Shown: positions 41,572-50,408, numbered from the stretch's first letter. The stretch is 64,000 nucleotides of DNA from Bacteroidales bacterium (GCA_015060395.1 SUYP01000008.1:30417-94416), one strand, 5' to 3'. Translations and numbers: made by a program. The notes: a model not told the origin generated them from the letters alone.

Positions 41572-43086
41572 ATGAGCATTATGGACCTCAACGAGCAGGA
41601 GCTTTTCAGAAGAGAATCGCTCGCTAAGCTCAGAGAACTCGGAATCGAGCCTTATCCGGCACCACTCTACCCTATCAACACATCTGCAGCGCAGGTGAAG
41701 GCTGAGTATGACGCAGAGAAAGGCAATTTCCAGGACGTGGTCATCGCCGGCCGTATTATGTCAAGGCGTATTATGGGAGCCGCATCGTTCGGAGAACTTC
41801 AGGACGAGACCGGCCGTATCCAGATCTATGTAAACCGTGACGAGATCTGCCCAGGCGAAGACAAGACAATGTACAACACCGTGTGGAAGAAGCTTCTTGA
41901 CATCGGTGACATCATCGGAATCAAGGGATTCGCCTTCATCACCAAGACAGGCCAGCTTTCCATCCACGCAAAGGAGCTTACCCTTCTGAGCAAGTCTCTC
42001 CGCGTCCTCCCTATCGTGAAGGAGAAGGATGGCGAGGTGTTCGATGCATTCTCGGATCCTGAGCTCAAGTACAGACAGAGATATGTCGATCTTATCGTAA
42101 ACCCACAGGTACGCGACACATTCATCAAGAGAAGCCAGATCGTGGCTACAATGCGTGAGTACTTCAATGAAGCCGGCTGCCTTGAGGTGGAGACTCCTAT
42201 CCTCCAGAGCATCCCAGGCGGTGCGACAGCCCGTCCGTTCATCACTCATCACAATGCTCTCGACATTCCTCTCTACCTCCGTATCGCCAACGAGCTCTAC
42301 CTCAAGAGACTCATCGTCGGTGGATACCACGGAGTATATGAGTTCGCAAAGGACTTCCGCAACGAGGGTATGGACAAGACCCACAACCCTGAGTTCACCT
42401 GTATGGAGATCTATGTGGCTTACAAGGATTACATCTGGATGATGGAGTTCGTGGAGAAGCTCCTCGAGAAGATCGCTCTCAAGCTCCACGGCAAGACGGA
42501 GGTCACTATCGGAGAGAATCAGGTGGACTTCAAGCCGCCTTTCCGCCGCCTCCCTATCCTCGAGGCGATCAAGGAATATGCAGGAGTTGACGTCGCAGGA
42601 ATGAGCGAAGACGAACTCCGCGAGACCTGCAAGAAGCTTCACGTGGAGACAGACCCTTCATTCGGAAAGGGCAAGCTCATAGACGCGATCTTCGGAGAAT
42701 ACTGCGAGAAGCACCTCGTGCAGCCTACATTCATCACAGACTATCCTGTGGAGATGTCGCCGCTCACAAAGCGTCACCGCACAAATCCTGAGCTCACAGA
42801 GCGTTTCGAGCTCTTCGTATGCGGCAAGGAGCTTGCGAACGCATACAGCGAGCTGAACGACCCTATCGACCAGTACGAGCGTTTCCAGGATCAGCTCAAG
42901 CTGAAGGACAAGGGAGATGACGAGGCTATGTTCATCGATATGGACTTCGTACGCGCACTCGAGTACGGTATGCCTCCTACATCAGGACTCGGTATGGGAA
43001 TCGACCGTCTGACTATGTTTATGACAAATTCTCCTACCATCCAGGATGTCCTCTTCTTCCCTCAGATGAGACCGAAGAGTCTGTAA
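41572..43086 (+). CDS. lysS: Lysyl-tRNA synthetase, class II
   Basis: 504 residues. An OB-fold anticodon-binding domain (about 55-160) leads to a class II catalytic core. Motif 1 includes [16 protein letters not shown], motif 2 [15 protein letters not shown] and motif 3 [12 protein letters not shown]. It has the bacterial lysyl signature [20 protein letters not shown]. Likely transcribed from a TATTTTTG box at 41490-41497. The palindromic element copy C follows its stop. Confidence 0.97.
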   Translation: MSIMDLNEQELFRRESLAKLRELGIEPYPAPLYPINTSAAQVKAEYDAEKGNFQDVVIAGRIMSRRIMGAASFGELQDETGRIQIYVNRDEICPGEDKTMYNTVWKKLLDIGDIIGIKGFAFITKTGQLSIHAKELTLLSKSLRVLPIVKEKDGEVFDAFSDPELKYRQRYVDLIVNPQVRDTFIKRSQIVATMREYFNEAGCLEVETPILQSIPGGATARPFITHHNALDIPLYLRIANELYLKRLIVGGYHGVYEFAKDFRNEGMDKTHNPEFTCMEIYVAYKDYIWMMEFVEKLLEKIALKLHGKTEVTIGENQVDFKPPFRRLPILEAIKEYAGVDVAGMSEDELRETCKKLHVETDPSFGKGKLIDAIFGEYCEKHLVQPTFITDYPVEMSPLTKRHRTNPELTERFELFVCGKELANAYSELNDPIDQYERFQDQLKLKDKGDDEAMFIDMDFVRALEYGMPPTSGLGMGIDRLTMFMTNSPTIQDVLFFPQMRPKSL

Positions 43087-43103
43087 GTCAAGAGAGCAGG
43101 CTC

Positions 43104-43226
43104 ATTACAAGCAGCAGACAGCTCTTTCAAAAACTAAATCCCTTCCACTCCTGCGGAGCGGGCCCCTCCCGTTCACAAGGCCACGGGCGGCTATGGTTTT
43201 TGAAAGAGCTGTCTGCTGTTTGTAAT
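43104..43226. repeat. Composite palindromic element, copy C (between lysS and the LytTR gene)
   Basis: Inverted arms of 31 bp, 43104-43134 and 43196-43226, pair at 30 of 31 positions. The 61-bp core (43135-43195) holds two small hairpins (CTCC-TGC-GGAG and CCCGT...ACGGG) and shares CCACTCCT, GGGCCCCTCCC and GGCCA with the reverse complement of the copy inside aroE. It separates two convergent genes, so it may also stop transcription, but it has no clean T-run. Confidence 0.85.
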
Positions 43227-43238
43227 CTGACATTTGTT

Positions 43239-43949
43239 CTAGTGGCTCGAATCAGGCAACAGATTCTTTCTGAAGGTTTTCGAAACGGGGATCTCAGTGT
43301 TGTCGCTGAGGATGACATATTCCGCCCCGATGGTCACGATCCTGTCACGGCGGACAAGGTAAGAGCGATGCACACGGACAAAATCCTCTCCCAGCAGATT
43401 CTCCCACTGGGTTATGCCTGTCCTGTTGCGGAAGGTGCGGTCTTCGGTCGCATATATCCAGACTTCAGTATCCCGGGATTCTATATATCTGATCTCTGTC
43501 GAAGCCAGAGCGATCTTCCTGTATTCGGAATTGAAAGTGATCATATCAGGTTCCGACCCAGAGTCCTTTCTGAAGAATCTTGAGACGAGCCGGTCTCCAA
43601 AAGCAAGAACCAGCATCACGGCAGCGATGAACAAAGGGTTCACCAATATCGGATTGATGTATTCACTCTGAAAGATTCCGTCCATATTCAGTTGCAGTTG
43701 CGAAATCATCAGCATAAGCATCACCGTCAGGACGACTGCACAAAGGATGTAAAACACATTCAGAATCCCTTCTCGGAAATTCCGGAAAGAGATCTTCGGC
43801 AAGATGAACTTCAACGCCATACATCCGGGGATGAAGAGAAGTGCCATCAGCACGGGCTCCCATAAGGGAAGGCCTGCCCGCCAAAGCACAAATGCTATTG
43901 CCGATACCGCAAAAACCCAATATAATATGGTTATAACTATTTTCTTCAT
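43239..43949 (-). CDS. Membrane-anchored LytTR DNA-binding regulator
   Basis: 236 residues. Four membrane helices in the first 130 residues, then a cytoplasmic LytTR domain (about 140-233: KIALASTEIRYIESRDTEVW, then RVHRSYLVRRDRI). There is no receiver domain, so signalling is probably through the membrane part. The divergent propeller gene upstream has two 14-bp direct repeats 21 bp apart in its promoter region, the geometry expected for a LytTR dimer. Confidence 0.85.
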   Translation of the reverse strand: MKKIVITILYWVFAVSAIAFVLWRAGLPLWEPVLMALLFIPGCMALKFILPKISFRNFREGILNVFYILCAVVLTVMLMLMISQLQLNMDGIFQSEYINPILVNPLFIAAVMLVLAFGDRLVSRFFRKDSGSEPDMITFNSEYRKIALASTEIRYIESRDTEVWIYATEDRTFRNRTGITQWENLLGEDFVRVHRSYLVRRDRIVTIGAEYVILSDNTEIPVSKTFRKNLLPDSSH

Positions 43950-44030
43950 CCTGACATTTATCTTTATTGCATTGCGAAATTATCAATTAAATTTGTATTG
44001 CACATTAAAAAATGATGTCAAATCCCCGTT

Positions 44031-44065
44031 TTATGGGATTTGAAAGCCATCTTATGGGATTTGAA
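44031..44065 (+). promoter_or_regulatory. Candidate LytTR-binding direct repeats
   Basis: TTATGGGATTTGAA occurs at 44031-44044 and again at 44052-44065, identical and exactly 21 bp (two helical turns) apart. The second copy ends 24 bp before the -7 box TAGATTTG at 44090-44097, and no good -33 element is present, which suits an activator-dependent promoter. Confidence 0.55.
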
Positions 44066-44118
44066 TTGGCATTTCTTGTTCATTACGCATAGATTTGCCG
44101 AAACATAATCACATTATT

Positions 44119-45234
44119 ATGAAAACGAACATCATCACTCTGCTTATTGCAGCTATATGCTTCTTGACACTCGAAGCAAAGGCACAGGTCATTTTTGAAA
44201 AGGTTGACTCCCATATACCTTTCGCGGAAATGATTTCAGAAATCGAGCTTGTTCCTCTGGATACCGACACGGTAAATATGCTTCGGACCGAAATATGGTG
44301 CAAGCACGGTTTCTGCCCGGTTCCCGAAGTTCCGATACATTCCATCGGCCCTGAGATAATCGTAACGGAAGATGCCTTCATATTGCCCGATCACGGTCAG
44401 GACAGGATTTACAGATATTCTCTGGACGGAAAATTCATCAACTCCATCGGTTCTACTGAAAACGAAGATCAGATGACGTTGAACACACAGTTATATGATG
44501 GTAATGTCCATATATTTTATACGCAGCCGGATGTAGCTGCCTGCTATAGGCCTGACGGTACTCTGATCTGTTCTGAGAAGATTGAAGATGCCGGATTTGA
44601 AGGATGGATGACGAAGGAAGGCAGACTGGCTTGGTACGGATACGGAAGCGGAAGGCCCGGAAGATTGGGATTATGGAAGGGCAAGGACTCTACGACATTC
44701 CTGCCGACCGACGCAAAAGTTCTTCACCTTGATCTTGATGTCCCTATATTCACCCGGTATGGAAAAGGTGTGCTTTTCATTGACGGAACCAGAAGCACGG
44801 TGATGCAATACCGTAAAGGCAAGGTCAGGGAGCACACCGACATCGATCTGGGAGAGTTTGAAATCAATGACAGCTATTATACTTATGACAATTCGATGGA
44901 AGCGGCAATGGAAATGATGTCGAAACCGTTCGGTCTGGTCGAAAGATATGTGCTTGACGGGAAATATGGATTTGTGGAAGTAACCGTTCAGGACCAGACG
45001 GTAAACGAATATTACGGAATATGCCGAAAAGGGAAATGGATATGGTTCTCTCCTGGCATTCCTAACATCCATCCGTTTGTAAGCTCATTCAAGACAATCA
45101 AAGGAAAGACTATTTACTCAATAATCAATCCGGACATTCTCGACAATATGCAGGAAGAGCTTAAAGCGAAGATAACCACGGTCCTGAAGGAGAAACCGGA
45201 CGACTTCATAATAGCAAAGATTCATCTTAAATAA
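44119..45234 (+). CDS. Secreted six-bladed beta-propeller protein
   Basis: 371 residues. Signal peptide (MKTNIITLLIAAICFLTLEAKAQ), then a 6-bladed propeller of the NHL/PF17170-like type common in Bacteroidota, with blade strands such as DHGQDRIYRYSLDGKFINSI and PDVAACYRPDGTLICSEK. Start is the ATG at 44119; the longer TTG-initiated frame overlaps the promoter. It is 2 bp from the ExbB-like gene downstream. Ligand unknown. Confidence 0.75.
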   Translation: MKTNIITLLIAAICFLTLEAKAQVIFEKVDSHIPFAEMISEIELVPLDTDTVNMLRTEIWCKHGFCPVPEVPIHSIGPEIIVTEDAFILPDHGQDRIYRYSLDGKFINSIGSTENEDQMTLNTQLYDGNVHIFYTQPDVAACYRPDGTLICSEKIEDAGFEGWMTKEGRLAWYGYGSGRPGRLGLWKGKDSTTFLPTDAKVLHLDLDVPIFTRYGKGVLFIDGTRSTVMQYRKGKVREHTDIDLGEFEINDSYYTYDNSMEAAMEMMSKPFGLVERYVLDGKYGFVEVTVQDQTVNEYYGICRKGKWIWFSPGIPNIHPFVSSFKTIKGKTIYSIINPDILDNMQEELKAKITTVLKEKPDDFIIAKIHLK

Positions 45235-45236
45235 AT

Positions 45237-45647
45237 ATGGACACAACTACAATCATTCAGGCCGTCGATACTTTGGCTCATTCTGCCGCAGAGGAGGCCG
45301 TTCAGATCGAAATCCCGGCACGGCATTCCATAATGCACTTCTTCATCAACGGAGGTGCCGGATATATGAGCATCCTGACCCTGTTCCTGATAGGTATATT
45401 CATCGCAGCGTGGAAGGCCCCCGCTTGGGTCAGGGACATCGGATTCGGGGCTTTCATAGCATCCGTCGTGGCAGCACTCATAGCCTCCCATCAGTTTTTC
45501 GGACTGATTCTGTATGATGCAGACAATATAATATCGTTCAGAATATCTTGCGGCGGCATTCAATGCATACTCATCCCGTTGATCTACGGCCTGATGATCT
45601 ATCTGATATCCATCCTCATCAGCACGTTCCAGAAGCCGAGAATCTAA
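45237..45647 (+). CDS. Small ExbB/MotA-like membrane protein
   Basis: 136 residues with three predicted helices (about 43-60, 68-90, 105-130). The N-terminus (TIIQAVDT, then amphipathic segment and GGAGYMSILTLFLIGIFIAAW) resembles the exbB product at 27698 (ILQAVDT, then GGWLMIVLLILSIMAIYIF), but it lacks the large cytoplasmic loop. Second gene of the operon with the propeller protein. Could be a degenerate or minimal channel subunit; function not established. Confidence 0.6.
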   Translation: MDTTTIIQAVDTLAHSAAEEAVQIEIPARHSIMHFFINGGAGYMSILTLFLIGIFIAAWKAPAWVRDIGFGAFIASVVAALIASHQFFGLILYDADNIISFRISCGGIQCILIPLIYGLMIYLISILISTFQKPRI

Positions 45648-45651
45648 CATC

Positions 45652-45691
45652 ATTATGCTCCAAGGCCATTTTCCATACCTTGAAGCATAAT
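45652..45691. terminator. Stem-loop between convergent genes
   Basis: ATTATGCTCCAAGG (45652-45665) pairs with CCTTGAAGCATAAT (45678-45691) at 13 of 14 positions with a 12-nt loop. No T-run follows, so terminator activity is inferred from position. Confidence 0.5.
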
Positions 45692-47004
45692 CAGAGATTG
45701 AAACGGAGGCCGAAACGGGCGGTAAGCATTATTTCGGCATCATCACGGTAGGTCCTTATCTGCGGATAGCCGAGATTACCGGTGATTTCAGGCTCGAAGT
45801 ACAGGCTGATCCGGTCCGTGATGTTATATTGCATTCCGAGGACGCCGTTAAGAGACCAGAGGAAGCTGTTGTCGTAAAGTCTTTCGTTGCCGACCTTCGC
45901 ATAGACGCATCGGTCCAACTGGGTTCCCACTCCCAGATACATTCCGAAATGCCTCCTGTTCACCACCATCCAGTCGAGACGGAGAGGTATGCCGAGGTAA
46001 TGTGCATTCTGTTTTTCTGTCTCTGTAGAGCCGTCGGTGTAAGTGCTTATACGTTTCGATCTGTAAAGCGTATAGTTGACACCCGTATTCAGAGAAAGGC
46101 GTTCCGTAAGAGGGAATCTCGCAGAAACTCCGTATGATACAGGCATATAGTGCTCCATATCCTGAGATTTAAGCTGCTTTCCGTTACGGGAGATTCTTCT
46201 CATAGAATGAGCCTGTCCCCGTGTTCCGCCGCCAGGATTGAACGAAGAAGTATCTGAAGGAGGATCCGCCTCAGAGCCGCCTTCATCACCAAAAGGTGGT
46301 TGCGGGTCCTCAACCGGAGGTTGGGGATCACCAAAAGAAGGAAACGGACCTTCCAAGTCCGGTGCCATATCCATAGCAGGCATAGGAAGATGACCTCCAG
46401 AGAACACGCCTCCACCTGACAAAGCCACCGAAATCTTCCGCCTCCGTGATGCATTTCTTTCCGGGACATCGTCACCAACCCATTCTCCCTGAGTCCATTC
46501 ATCCTCTTTCTGAATCGGTTCACTGTCCGCCACAAGCACCTCATTCTGCACAACAGAAGTATCTCTCACGACATTGACTGCCCCTTCTACATCAGATTCC
46601 GCGACAAGAATCTCTTCCTGAGGTTTTTCCGGCAATATATATTCCTCAACATCCGCTGCCGCAGTGCTGTCATCTTTTCGATATTGCACCGGTTCCACAA
46701 CAGATTCCGGCACTTCCCCAGATTCTGCCTGCAGCTGCACCGAGTCAGGCACAGCAATAGTATCCGGCAATTTACTGTCAGCCGTCAAGGACATATCGGC
46801 AGGAGAATCAGTTCCACCGGTAAAAAGAACTGCAAAGACAGCAAGAGCAGCAGCCACAGCGGATGCGCCACTTATCCAGGCTGCAATCCTATTTCTGCGG
46901 CGATGAGCTGCATACTTCTCCCTGACGACATCCCAGTCATCTGCAGGGAGGGGCATCTCAACATCCTTGAGTTCCTCTGAAAATATGTCAGTCCAATCTT
47001 CCAT
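45691..47004 (-). CDS. Inner-membrane helix plus outer-membrane beta-barrel protein, sigma-factor partner
   Basis: 437 residues. Cytoplasmic segment (about 1-40, ending in AAHRRRNRIAAW), one membrane helix (about 41-62), a long acidic and Pro/Gly-rich linker (about 65-270 with GDPQPPVEDPQPPFGDEGG), and a C-terminal eight-strand-like beta barrel (about 285-437) ending in the outer-membrane signature ARFGLRFNL. The ATG at 47004 overlaps the sigma gene's stop (TGATG). The N-terminal part is placed like an anti-sigma factor, so one chain may link outer membrane and sigma factor. Confidence 0.72.
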   Translation of the reverse strand: MEDWTDIFSEELKDVEMPLPADDWDVVREKYAAHRRRNRIAAWISGASAVAAALAVFAVLFTGGTDSPADMSLTADSKLPDTIAVPDSVQLQAESGEVPESVVEPVQYRKDDSTAAADVEEYILPEKPQEEILVAESDVEGAVNVVRDTSVVQNEVLVADSEPIQKEDEWTQGEWVGDDVPERNASRRRKISVALSGGGVFSGGHLPMPAMDMAPDLEGPFPSFGDPQPPVEDPQPPFGDEGGSEADPPSDTSSFNPGGGTRGQAHSMRRISRNGKQLKSQDMEHYMPVSYGVSARFPLTERLSLNTGVNYTLYRSKRISTYTDGSTETEKQNAHYLGIPLRLDWMVVNRRHFGMYLGVGTQLDRCVYAKVGNERLYDNSFLWSLNGVLGMQYNITDRISLYFEPEITGNLGYPQIRTYRDDAEIMLTARFGLRFNL

Positions 47005-47561
47005 CAACAGTTTCTCCTTATATATTCCTTGACTTCATCCGCAAGCTGCATCCTGGCCTTGAACAGCAGAGATGAAGACGTCTTTTCCTTTATTCCCAGC
47101 ATTGTCGCTATATCCTTATGCGAAAATCCCTCCACACAGAAGAGATTGAATATCACCCTCTTGGTCTCCGGAAGCCTCGTCACCATCTTCATCAGTTCCT
47201 CCTTCGGAACGAGCCTCATCTCCTCTTTTTCCGGCTCCGGCAGCCTTTCCTGCTTCTCTTCCAGACTCACAGTCTGGAACTTCTGCGACTTACGGATATG
47301 GTCTATGACAAGATTGACCGTGACCCTTGAGACCCAGGATTTCAGGGAGCCGGTCGGCTTATATCTCCCTATCGTATCAAAGACCTTGATAATCCCGTCG
47401 TGCATCAGGTCCCGGGCCAGTTCCCGGTCTCCAACATATCTCAGGCATAGAGCATAGAGGGAACCTGCATAACGCATATACAGTTCCTTCCTGGCCTTAT
47501 CGTCCCCACGGGCGCACTGCTTTGCCAGTTCAATATCCTCTATGTTTATGATTTCCGCCAA
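47004..47561 (-). CDS. ECF-type RNA polymerase sigma factor
   Basis: 185 residues. Sigma-70 region 2 (about 20-85: LYALCLRYVGDRELARDLMHDG) and region 4 (about 120-175: MVTRLPETKRVIFNLFCVEG, then HKDIATMLGIKEKTSSSLLFKAR) with no region 1.1 or 3. The start appears to be TTG at 47561 since no ATG is available before the conserved helix. A TACTTTTG box lies upstream on the minus strand. Pairs with the trans-envelope protein gene that follows. Confidence 0.88.
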   Translation of the reverse strand: MAEIINIEDIELAKQCARGDDKARKELYMRYAGSLYALCLRYVGDRELARDLMHDGIIKVFDTIGRYKPTGSLKSWVSRVTVNLVIDHIRKSQKFQTVSLEEKQERLPEPEKEEMRLVPKEELMKMVTRLPETKRVIFNLFCVEGFSHKDIATMLGIKEKTSSSLLFKARMQLADEVKEYIRRNC

Positions 47562-47648
47562 AATGTTTTCCGATGTTATAACGCAACGATGGTGTCAATA
47601 CTTCCGCAAAAGTATGAAAAAAATGCGGTTCTATGCTCTGGGAAAAGT

Positions 47649-48551
47649 TCAGAAACAGTATCCTATGCCGAAAGTGCCCGACAATGTCCGGAAACCTACA
47701 GACGAGACACCGGCCGAAAAGGCAAGACCATTCCATCTGAATATGGCTCCGGACTCCACCGTCAGTCCTTTTGCCGACCAGTCAGAGACCTTTGCCCATT
47801 GTTCGTCAATGTCCTGCCAGAACAGTTGCCGGCTCCCGTAACCGGCACCGGCATAGAGCGACAGCCAGGAAGCAGTATTTAAGAGGAGACCGGCCGTCAC
47901 CGCCAGATTCTCCTTCCTTTCCTCTCCACCAGCCCACATCGTGCTGCCATTGGGCAGTCGTCCGTCTGAAGTACATTCATAAGCAGCCTCTGCACCGACG
48001 AAATTGCTTCTGAAAGAGACATATCCACCTATTCTACGTCCCATTATCCCGGCCCTGATGCCATAGGCAAGGTCAGGTGCCGACATCTCGGCAAGAACGA
48101 TATATCTATAGGAAGGATCCGTCGGGGCATCTTGGCCCGGTACGACCGGCTCCGGCAGCCTTGAATCCGGAACAGCAAGCCTGACATCTGACGAATAAAC
48201 CGGAGGCACCGGCATTGTCTTGCATACGACTGACGGCAAGGCCGATGGCCTGAAAGGACGTATCCCGGTAGTGAACCACTCGCCCACATCCTTGAAGCGC
48301 TGACGCTGAAGGGCCGTCATTTCCGATTCACGGGATTTCAGTCTCCTGTTCATAGCCAGGAAAAGATCTATCGTAGCCTCAGCCTCATCACGGGACACAT
48401 TATCGCCTGCCTGGATTCTGGTACGCAGTCCCATACATCTGCTACACATATCCGCATAATTCTCCAGTTCCTCATCCAAAGACGGCTGAGCCTGTGCAGA
48501 GGCAAAGAGAAAGAGCGCGGACAATACGGCAATGATATATTTGACAGACAT
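47649..48551 (-). CDS. Secreted protein with C-terminal outer-membrane beta-barrel
   Basis: 300 residues from the ATG at 48551 (MSVKYIIAVLSALFLFASAQAQ signal peptide). A helical Cys-containing region (about 25-85) is followed by a Pro-rich stretch and about 150 residues of amphipathic strands (AYGIRAGIMGRRIGGYVSFRS, TAGLLLNTASWLSLYAGAGYG) ending FGIGYCF, typical of a small outer-membrane barrel. No family recognised. Near the sigma/barrel pair and the kinase gene. Confidence 0.65.
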   Translation of the reverse strand: MSVKYIIAVLSALFLFASAQAQPSLDEELENYADMCSRCMGLRTRIQAGDNVSRDEAEATIDLFLAMNRRLKSRESEMTALQRQRFKDVGEWFTTGIRPFRPSALPSVVCKTMPVPPVYSSDVRLAVPDSRLPEPVVPGQDAPTDPSYRYIVLAEMSAPDLAYGIRAGIMGRRIGGYVSFRSNFVGAEAAYECTSDGRLPNGSTMWAGGEERKENLAVTAGLLLNTASWLSLYAGAGYGSRQLFWQDIDEQWAKVSDWSAKGLTVESGAIFRWNGLAFSAGVSSVGFRTLSGTFGIGYCF

Positions 48552-48583
48552 TTTCACAATATGCAAAATTAACAAAAAAGCAT

Positions 48584-48591
48584 TATCTTTG
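48584..48591 (+). promoter_or_regulatory. -7 box upstream of the kinase gene
   Basis: TATCTTTG, 19 bp before the ATG at 48611. Confidence 0.5.
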
Positions 48592-48610
48592 ATTGATTTA
48601 AGCAGACATT

Positions 48611-49651
48611 ATGCTCGGACCTTCAGGATTCTTTATGCCGGACACTTCAGGCAGCATTGACAGCAATTCTCCGGAACTGGAACTCATCCACACATCAGCG
48701 GACGGGTTCAACGAACTGTACCGCGGCTGCAAGAACGGCAGATTCTTTGTCTATAAGGCGCTTAAGAAGGAGTTCCGGGGCAATCCTCTTTACGAAGAGC
48801 TCCTGCGGAAAGACTTCAACATAGGATTCTCGCTGAGTCATTCAGGTATATGCCAATATTTCGGTATGATCGATTTTCCGACCATCGGGAACTGCATCAT
48901 TATGGAGTGGATTGACGGAAGTACGCTTGAGAACCTCATCAGAAGCGGACAGATAGACAAGCCTCTTGCAAGAAAGATCATATGCGACATCTGCGACGCA
49001 TTGGAATATATCCACAGAAAGCAGATAATACACAGAGACCTCAAGCCAGAGAACATAATGGTCACCAATAACGGACGCAACGTCAAGATCATCGACTTCG
49101 GGCTTTCCGATGCCGATTCATACAATATCCTGAAAGCGCCGGCCGGCACCAAGTTCTACGCTTCGCCCGAACTGATTGCTGGAGAGCAGATAGATTCACG
49201 CAGCGACCTATGGTCACTTGGACTGATAATCAAGGAATTAAGCAGGAGTTACGGTCATATTGCATCGAGATGTCTTCAGCGCGACAAGGATAAGAGATTC
49301 GCATCGGCAGACGAGATAAGGAAGGCTGTAGAGAATACCTCTGCAAGAAGGATACGTAACCTCGTCCTCATATTCTCACTGATCACAGTTGCTGTATGCG
49401 CGGTTTGGGCAGTCACAAACGGCAGAAATACGGATCAGGAGATACCAGCACCTGTCGCCGCTGTTCCAGAAGATTCGACGACAGCCGCCAAGAGAGCGGA
49501 ACCGGCAAAGGATACCGTCACTATGGTCAATGTTCCTGAAACCGAAGTCAAAGAAAAGACGCCAAAGGCTTCACCACACAATTCAGGTGCAAACCTTGAC
49601 GCCTCTGATCTCGACGATCTCTTCAACGATGCCGCTGAACTTATCCTTTAG
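48611..49651 (+). CDS. Eukaryotic-like serine/threonine protein kinase
   Basis: 346 residues. Kinase domain about 25-250 with VYKALKKEF (ATP-anchoring Lys), catalytic loop HRDLKPENIM, IDFGLSD in place of DFG, a shortened activation segment with AGTKFYASPE, and SDLWSLGLIIKEL. The glycine-rich loop is weak. A single membrane helix follows (about 257-277), then an extracytoplasmic disordered tail. The kinase is therefore at the inner membrane facing the cytosol. Its targets are unknown. Confidence 0.88.
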   Translation: MLGPSGFFMPDTSGSIDSNSPELELIHTSADGFNELYRGCKNGRFFVYKALKKEFRGNPLYEELLRKDFNIGFSLSHSGICQYFGMIDFPTIGNCIIMEWIDGSTLENLIRSGQIDKPLARKIICDICDALEYIHRKQIIHRDLKPENIMVTNNGRNVKIIDFGLSDADSYNILKAPAGTKFYASPELIAGEQIDSRSDLWSLGLIIKELSRSYGHIASRCLQRDKDKRFASADEIRKAVENTSARRIRNLVLIFSLITVAVCAVWAVTNGRNTDQEIPAPVAAVPEDSTTAAKRAEPAKDTVTMVNVPETEVKEKTPKASPHNSGANLDASDLDDLFNDAAELIL

Positions 49652-50210
49652 CAGCCTCTACCTTAAGAAGATTTATGCCGTCAATATGTCCTGCCACATA
49701 AGGTGGCGTATATGCTCCGTCACGAAAGATTCTTGATATATAAAGCGGGTAACCGACTATGATCTCTGACAGTTCAAAACGATCGTCCTGCTGAAGCTGG
49801 GAATTGTCTGATTCAAGGACTACGAACTGATAATCACCCATATACCTCAATTTCACAAGACGATTGGGAGCCCAGCCGATATGAACGATCGTCTCCGGCT
49901 TCAGTTCCGCCACCGTCTGGCATCTTGCTGTAAAGAAATTGGAAGCATATATCTGGGATTCTTTCAGATGATTGCAGAAAGCCTTGAAATCCCTGTGACC
50001 GATAAATCTCGAAAGCACATCCAGGGTCGCCACACGAGGAGTCGGATTCAGGCTTACATAGCCCCATAGTCTTTTCAGAGTCGAAGATGAAATCAGTTCA
50101 CCGATCTGATGTTCGATAACAACAGAAAGCGACTCGAAATCAGTCGTAGTCGCTATCCTTCGTCCATATTTCTTCTCCACCTCCGTCAGGAGGTATGCAA
50201 GCTCCGGCAT
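49641..50210 (-). CDS. Conserved hypothetical protein, possible DNA-binding N-terminus
   Basis: 189 residues from the ATG at 50210 (MPELAYLLTEVEKKYGRRIA); a GTG at 50231 would add seven residues. The N-terminal half is helical with a segment ISSSTLKRLWGYVSLNPTPR followed by TLDVLSRFIGHRDFKAF, which looks like a helix-turn-helix region. The C-terminal half is beta-rich. I recall similar Bacteroidota proteins without known function. It overlaps the convergent kinase gene by 11 bp. A TACCTTTG box lies upstream (minus, 50268-50275). Confidence 0.7.
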   Translation of the reverse strand: MPELAYLLTEVEKKYGRRIATTTDFESLSVVIEHQIGELISSSTLKRLWGYVSLNPTPRVATLDVLSRFIGHRDFKAFCNHLKESQIYASNFFTARCQTVAELKPETIVHIGWAPNRLVKLRYMGDYQFVVLESDNSQLQQDDRFELSEIIVGYPLYISRIFRDGAYTPPYVAGHIDGINLLKVEAAKG

Positions 50211-50294
50211 ATTTCTATCGATCTGTCCCACAAATGTATAAACTTTTCTTCAACAATCAATTTACACAAAGGTACGAAGCTGCAAAGGTGTGAA

Positions 50295-50317
50295 TCAAGT
50301 TCATATTAGTTCATTTG
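50295..50317 (+). repeat. Left copy of 23-bp direct repeat bounding the accessory block
   Basis: Starts TCAAGTTCATATTAG and ends TTCATTTG; identical at 21 of 23 positions to 56394-56416, about 6.1 kb away. Confidence 0.6.
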
Positions 50318-50377
50318 CTATCTATATGAAGATAGTCAAGAAATCTATAATAGGAGATTCACAAGAACAATATTTGC

Positions 50378-50408
50378 ATTGTAAATATATTGTATTTATA
50401 TTTGCAAT
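50378..50408 (+). promoter_or_regulatory. Promoter with overlapping operator-like inverted repeat (toxin-antitoxin)
   Basis: ATTGTAAATATA (50378-50389) and TATATTTGCAAT (50397-50408) are inverted with 11 of 12 matches. The right half contains the -7 box TATATTTG (50397-50404). The antitoxin ATG follows at 50426. An antitoxin dimer bound here would block RNA polymerase, the usual type II autoregulation. Confidence 0.55.

Noticed and set aside
41761..42642. 293-codon minus-strand frame inside lysS
   Set aside because: Antisense to conserved LysS motifs; a codon-bias shadow.
46240..46340. Possible fourth palindromic element in a GC-rich stretch
   Set aside because: It encodes the Pro/Gly/Asp linker of the barrel protein; short duplications of the GDPQPP codons are seen but no inverted arms or two-hairpin core.
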